A DNA stretch of 64,000 nucleotides from Acidovorax sp. A79 (GTDB taxonomy: Bacteria; Pseudomonadota; Gammaproteobacteria; Burkholderiales; Burkholderiaceae_C), in the NCBI RefSeq assembly GCF_041154505.1, contig NZ_AP028672.1, positions 4,194,501 through 4,258,500 of the forward strand, read 5' to 3'. Of the stretch, positions 61,757 through 64,000 are shown in pieces. The stretch's first letter is position 1. Every line of letters begins with the position of its first letter. The notes under the pieces are model-generated. The model was not told the origin of the DNA and ran no database searches. It was given only the letters and a program-made list of their open reading frames with translations. The position numbers were made by a program, and so were the translations under genes.

Positions 61757-63439
61757 ATGACCGCCACCGCCGCACCGCCAGCGTCCTCGCCCTGGGAAGG
61801 GTCCTACCCCGAGGCCCTGCGCAACTACCGGCTCGACCTGGCGGCACTGCCCGCCAACGCCGCGCACCTGGCCACGCAGGCCGCCACCGACCATGGGGAC
61901 CAGCCCGCCTTCACCTTCGTGCTGCCCACGGGCGCCAACGTGGTGCGCAGCTTCAAGGAGATCGATGCGCTGTCGGACGCCTTTGCCGTCTGGCTGGTGC
62001 GCGAGCAGGAGTTGCAGGCGGGAGAGGTGCTCGCGCTGCAGATGCCCAACTGCCTGCACTACCCCATCGCGGTGTTCGGCGCGTGGAAGGCCGGGCTCAT
62101 CGTGACCAACGCGAACCCGCTGTACACCGGGCGCGAGCTGCGCCTGCAGCTCGAAGACAGCGGTGCGAAGCTGCTGCTGGTGTGCGACCTGTTCCTGCCG
62201 GTGGCACAGCCTGTGGCCGAGGGCCTGGGCCTGCCCGTGCTCACGGCCAGCCTGTGGGACTTCTTTGAGGAACCTGTGGCATCGGCCATCCGCGCCAAGA
62301 TGGCCGGGCCTGCGGACTCCACCGCGGCGCCGCTGCCGCGCATGGCCGACGCGCTGGTGCGCGGGCAGGCGCTGGAGCCCGTCGAACACCGCAGCCACCC
62401 CGTGGCGGTGTACCAGTACACGGGCGGCACCACCGGGCGCAGCAAGGGCGCAGTGATCACGCACGGCAACATCCTGGCCACCTTGCGCATCACGCGCGAT
62501 TTCCTGGACGCCTACGATGGGCCGAAGCAGGGCGAGACCATGCTCACCGTGCTGCCCATGTACCACGTGTTCGCCTTCATGGTGAACTTCCTGGTGTTCT
62601 TCGAGGTCGGTGCACGCAACGTGCTGGTGCCCAACCCGCGCCCCATGTCCAACCTGCAAAAGACCTTCGAGCAGTTCGAGGTGCAGTGGACTGCCGGCGT
62701 GGACACGCTGTTCGCAGGCCTGCTGGCCGAGCCCTGGTTCCAGGCCAGGCCACCGAAGCTGCGCTACGCCTTCTCGGGTGGTACGGCCCTGCGTACGTCG
62801 ACCGCGCAGGCCTGGCAGGCGGTGGTCTGCCCCATCCTGGAGGGCTACGGCATGACCGAGACATCGTGCATCGTCTCGTGCAACCCGCCCTCGGCTACGC
62901 CGCGCCTGGGCACCGTGGGCGTGCCCATGCCGGGCTGCCGGGTGCGCATCGTCGATGACCAGGGGCGCGATCTGCCTCAGGGCGAGCGCGGCGAGTTGCT
63001 GGTGCAGGGCCCGCAGGTGGTGGCCGGCTACCTGCATGCGCAGGAAGATAGTGCCAGCGCGATCCGGGACGGCTGGCTGCACACGGGCGACATTGCGCAG
63101 CTGGAGGAGGGCGGTTTCATCCGCATCGTCGACCGCAAGAAGGACATGATTCTGGTGTCCGGCTTCAACGTCTACCCGAACGAGGTGGAAGACGTGCTCG
63201 CGGCCCACACCGACATCGCCGAGGCCGCCGTCATCGGTGTGCCGGATGCTGGCACCGGCGAGGCCGTGCGCGCCTTCGTGGTCGCGCGCAACCCGGCGCT
63301 CACGCCCGAGGACGTGCAGCGCCACTGCCGCACCCAGCTCACGGCCTACAAGGTGCCACGCCAGATCGTTTTCCGCGAGCAACTCCCCAAGTCGCCGGTG
63401 GGAAAGATCCTCAGGGCGTCGCTGCGCGAAGAGGCCTGA
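61757..63439 (+). CDS. Long-chain fatty acid-CoA ligase (FadD-like)
   Basis: AMP-forming acyl-CoA ligase of 560 residues. The AMP-binding P-loop is QYTGGTTGRSKGAVITH, the adenine motif is EGYGMTETSC, the hinge region is GWLHTGDIAQLEEGGFIRIV and the catalytic Lys region is KSPVGKILRASLRE. Length matches FadD. It ends the PadR-controlled operon; a 9-bp hairpin follows at 63454-63486. Confidence 0.94.
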   Translation: MTATAAPPASSPWEGSYPEALRNYRLDLAALPANAAHLATQAATDHGDQPAFTFVLPTGANVVRSFKEIDALSDAFAVWLVREQELQAGEVLALQMPNCLHYPIAVFGAWKAGLIVTNANPLYTGRELRLQLEDSGAKLLLVCDLFLPVAQPVAEGLGLPVLTASLWDFFEEPVASAIRAKMAGPADSTAAPLPRMADALVRGQALEPVEHRSHPVAVYQYTGGTTGRSKGAVITHGNILATLRITRDFLDAYDGPKQGETMLTVLPMYHVFAFMVNFLVFFEVGARNVLVPNPRPMSNLQKTFEQFEVQWTAGVDTLFAGLLAEPWFQARPPKLRYAFSGGTALRTSTAQAWQAVVCPILEGYGMTETSCIVSCNPPSATPRLGTVGVPMPGCRVRIVDDQGRDLPQGERGELLVQGPQVVAGYLHAQEDSASAIRDGWLHTGDIAQLEEGGFIRIVDRKKDMILVSGFNVYPNEVEDVLAAHTDIAEAAVIGVPDAGTGEAVRAFVVARNPALTPEDVQRHCRTQLTAYKVPRQIVFREQLPKSPVGKILRASLREEA

Positions 63440-63744
63440 AAGTGGTCTGAGCAACGGCCTGGTCTGCAGCGGTGAGGCCAGGCCGTGCAGCTGCCGAACA
63501 GTCGATGGAATGATGTTGGTGGTGCCAAGAACGATCAAGCCCTTGCGAGCAGTGGGGCGGGCCGAAGCGGTGATCCCCGGGGGAATGCCTTGTCCCCGGT
63601 GTGATCTATTTCTCCGCACATGGATCACGTGGCAGCGCAGTAATGAACCACTGAATCCATATTCCTCATCACAATAGCTGTTGTCTATTGACAAAATATT
63701 ACAAATCTACTGACCATAACGCAGACGAACATTGGGGGACTGCG
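63440..63744. other. Intergenic stretch with terminator-like hairpin
   Basis: About 305 bases without a gene. A hairpin with perfect 9-bp arms ACGGCCTGG / CCAGGCCGT and a 15-base loop lies at 63454-63486, just after the ligase stop, but no T-run follows, so termination is uncertain. The last 80 bases are AT-rich and include TTGACA at 63688-63693 and an inverted CAATAG...CTATTG pair that recalls part of the short repeat family. The chemoreceptor promoter is probably here. Confidence 0.5.
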
Positions 63745-64000
63745 ATGGGTTTTCAGAACATGACGATGCGGGCGAGGTTGGCACTGTCGTTTGGCTTGAT
63801 GGTGGTGCTTATCGTGGTCCTGTCCGCGTTCGCCATCAAGGACATGAGCAGCGCCAAGACGCAATTTCATGACTTCGTGACCGGTATCGACGCACGGGCA
63901 CATCTGGCCCAAGGAATACGGAGCGCCGTCGACGCGCGCGCCGTGGCCGCCCGGAACATGGTGCTGGCGACCAAGCCTGCAGAACGCGACGCGGAAAAGG
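63745..64000 (+). CDS. Methyl-accepting chemotaxis protein, N-terminal part (3' end outside window)
   Basis: First 85 codons of a membrane chemoreceptor. MGFQNMTMRARLALSFGLMV, a hydrophobic segment (about residues 11-31) and then KDMSSAKTQFHDFVTG as the start of the periplasmic four-helix-bundle domain are typical of Burkholderiales MCPs. The signalling domain lies beyond the window. The start ATG 63745 is supported by the basic residues just before the membrane segment. Confidence 0.85.
   Translation, partial: MGFQNMTMRARLALSFGLMVVLIVVLSAFAIKDMSSAKTQFHDFVTGIDARAHLAQGIRSAVDARAVAARNMVLATKPAERDAEK

Overview
The window looks like a chromosomal segment of a GC-rich betaproteobacterium, most likely a Comamonadaceae member of the Acidovorax/Comamonas/Polaromonas type. 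The reasons are inference from family knowledge: three orphan Bug-family (tripartite-tricarboxylate-type) solute-binding proteins, a Burkholderiales-type general porin, RBSs of the GGAGAC type, and three copies of a short double-hairpin repeat (core AGCTATTG plus AAGCGC) that I associate with intergenic regions of this family. No rRNA, tRNA or CRISPR array was seen.

Region 1 (1-19.9 kb) is an accessory island with lower GC than the rest. It opens with the core of a Tn7/Tn5053-like transposon: a DDE transposase of the TnsB/TniA type (cut by the window edge), a TnsC/TniB AAA+ ATPase and two consecutive TniQ-family target-selection proteins, all joined by 4-bp ATGA overlaps. Behind it sit apparent cargo genes: a small HAD-fold protein, a 1333-residue LOTUS-like / beta-sandwich / STAND-ATPase / phosphoribosyltransferase protein, a 739-residue protein with a C-terminal PD-(D/E)XK nuclease motif, and a complete type I Wadjet operon (jetABCD). 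The multidomain ATPase-PRTase and the nuclease protein are the best candidates for undescribed anti-phage or anti-plasmid systems. The right end of the island lies somewhere between jetD (19317) and the porin terminator (19941); I could not define the transposon end.

Region 2 (20-25.3 kb) holds a porin, and a TetR regulator divergent from a Bug binding protein, a cyclase-family hydrolase and a fumarylacetoacetase-family hydrolase. Two palindromes lie in the shared promoter region. Region 3 (25.8-29.1 kb) is a single large Kelch-repeat exported protein with an IPTL-CTERM sorting tail, flanked by inverted copies of the short repeat.

Region 4 (29.4-41.9 kb) is a nitrogen-compound catabolic cluster on the minus strand. 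It encodes a FAD oxidase, a NitT/TauT-type ABC importer, a creatininase-family amidohydrolase, a Rid-family protein, a cytosine-deaminase-like amidohydrolase, a flavodoxin-fold oxidoreductase, a stand-alone 2Fe-2S ferredoxin, a RutR-like TetR regulator, a nucleoside/guanine-type deaminase and a second ABC binding protein. A divergent 2-oxoglutarate/Fe(II) oxygenase follows. RutR-type half-sites sit right at the ferredoxin start, suggesting control of the nine-gene operon. The substrate is probably a cyclic amide, pyrimidine- or purine-like compound, but it is not determined by the sequence.

Region 5 (41.5-56.5 kb) is a CoA-thioester catabolic locus around an IclR regulator. To its left, on the minus strand: two SDRs, a decayed third SDR, an NTF2-like protein, two Bug binding proteins, a crotonase, and a thiolase-like protein paired with a DUF35 Zn-ribbon protein. 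To its right, on the plus strand: an acyl-CoA dehydrogenase, an NDP-forming acyl-CoA synthetase, a CaiB/BaiF CoA-transferase and two nitronate-monooxygenase-like flavoproteins. The thiolase-like protein lacks both catalytic cysteines, so the DUF35 pair may be a retro-aldolase. Region 6 (56.5-64 kb) has an alpha/beta hydrolase, a DUF1810 protein, a wrecked LivM permease, a PadR regulator divergent from a 2,4-dienoyl-CoA reductase/NTF2/acyl-CoA ligase operon with two clear operators, and the start of a chemotaxis receptor.
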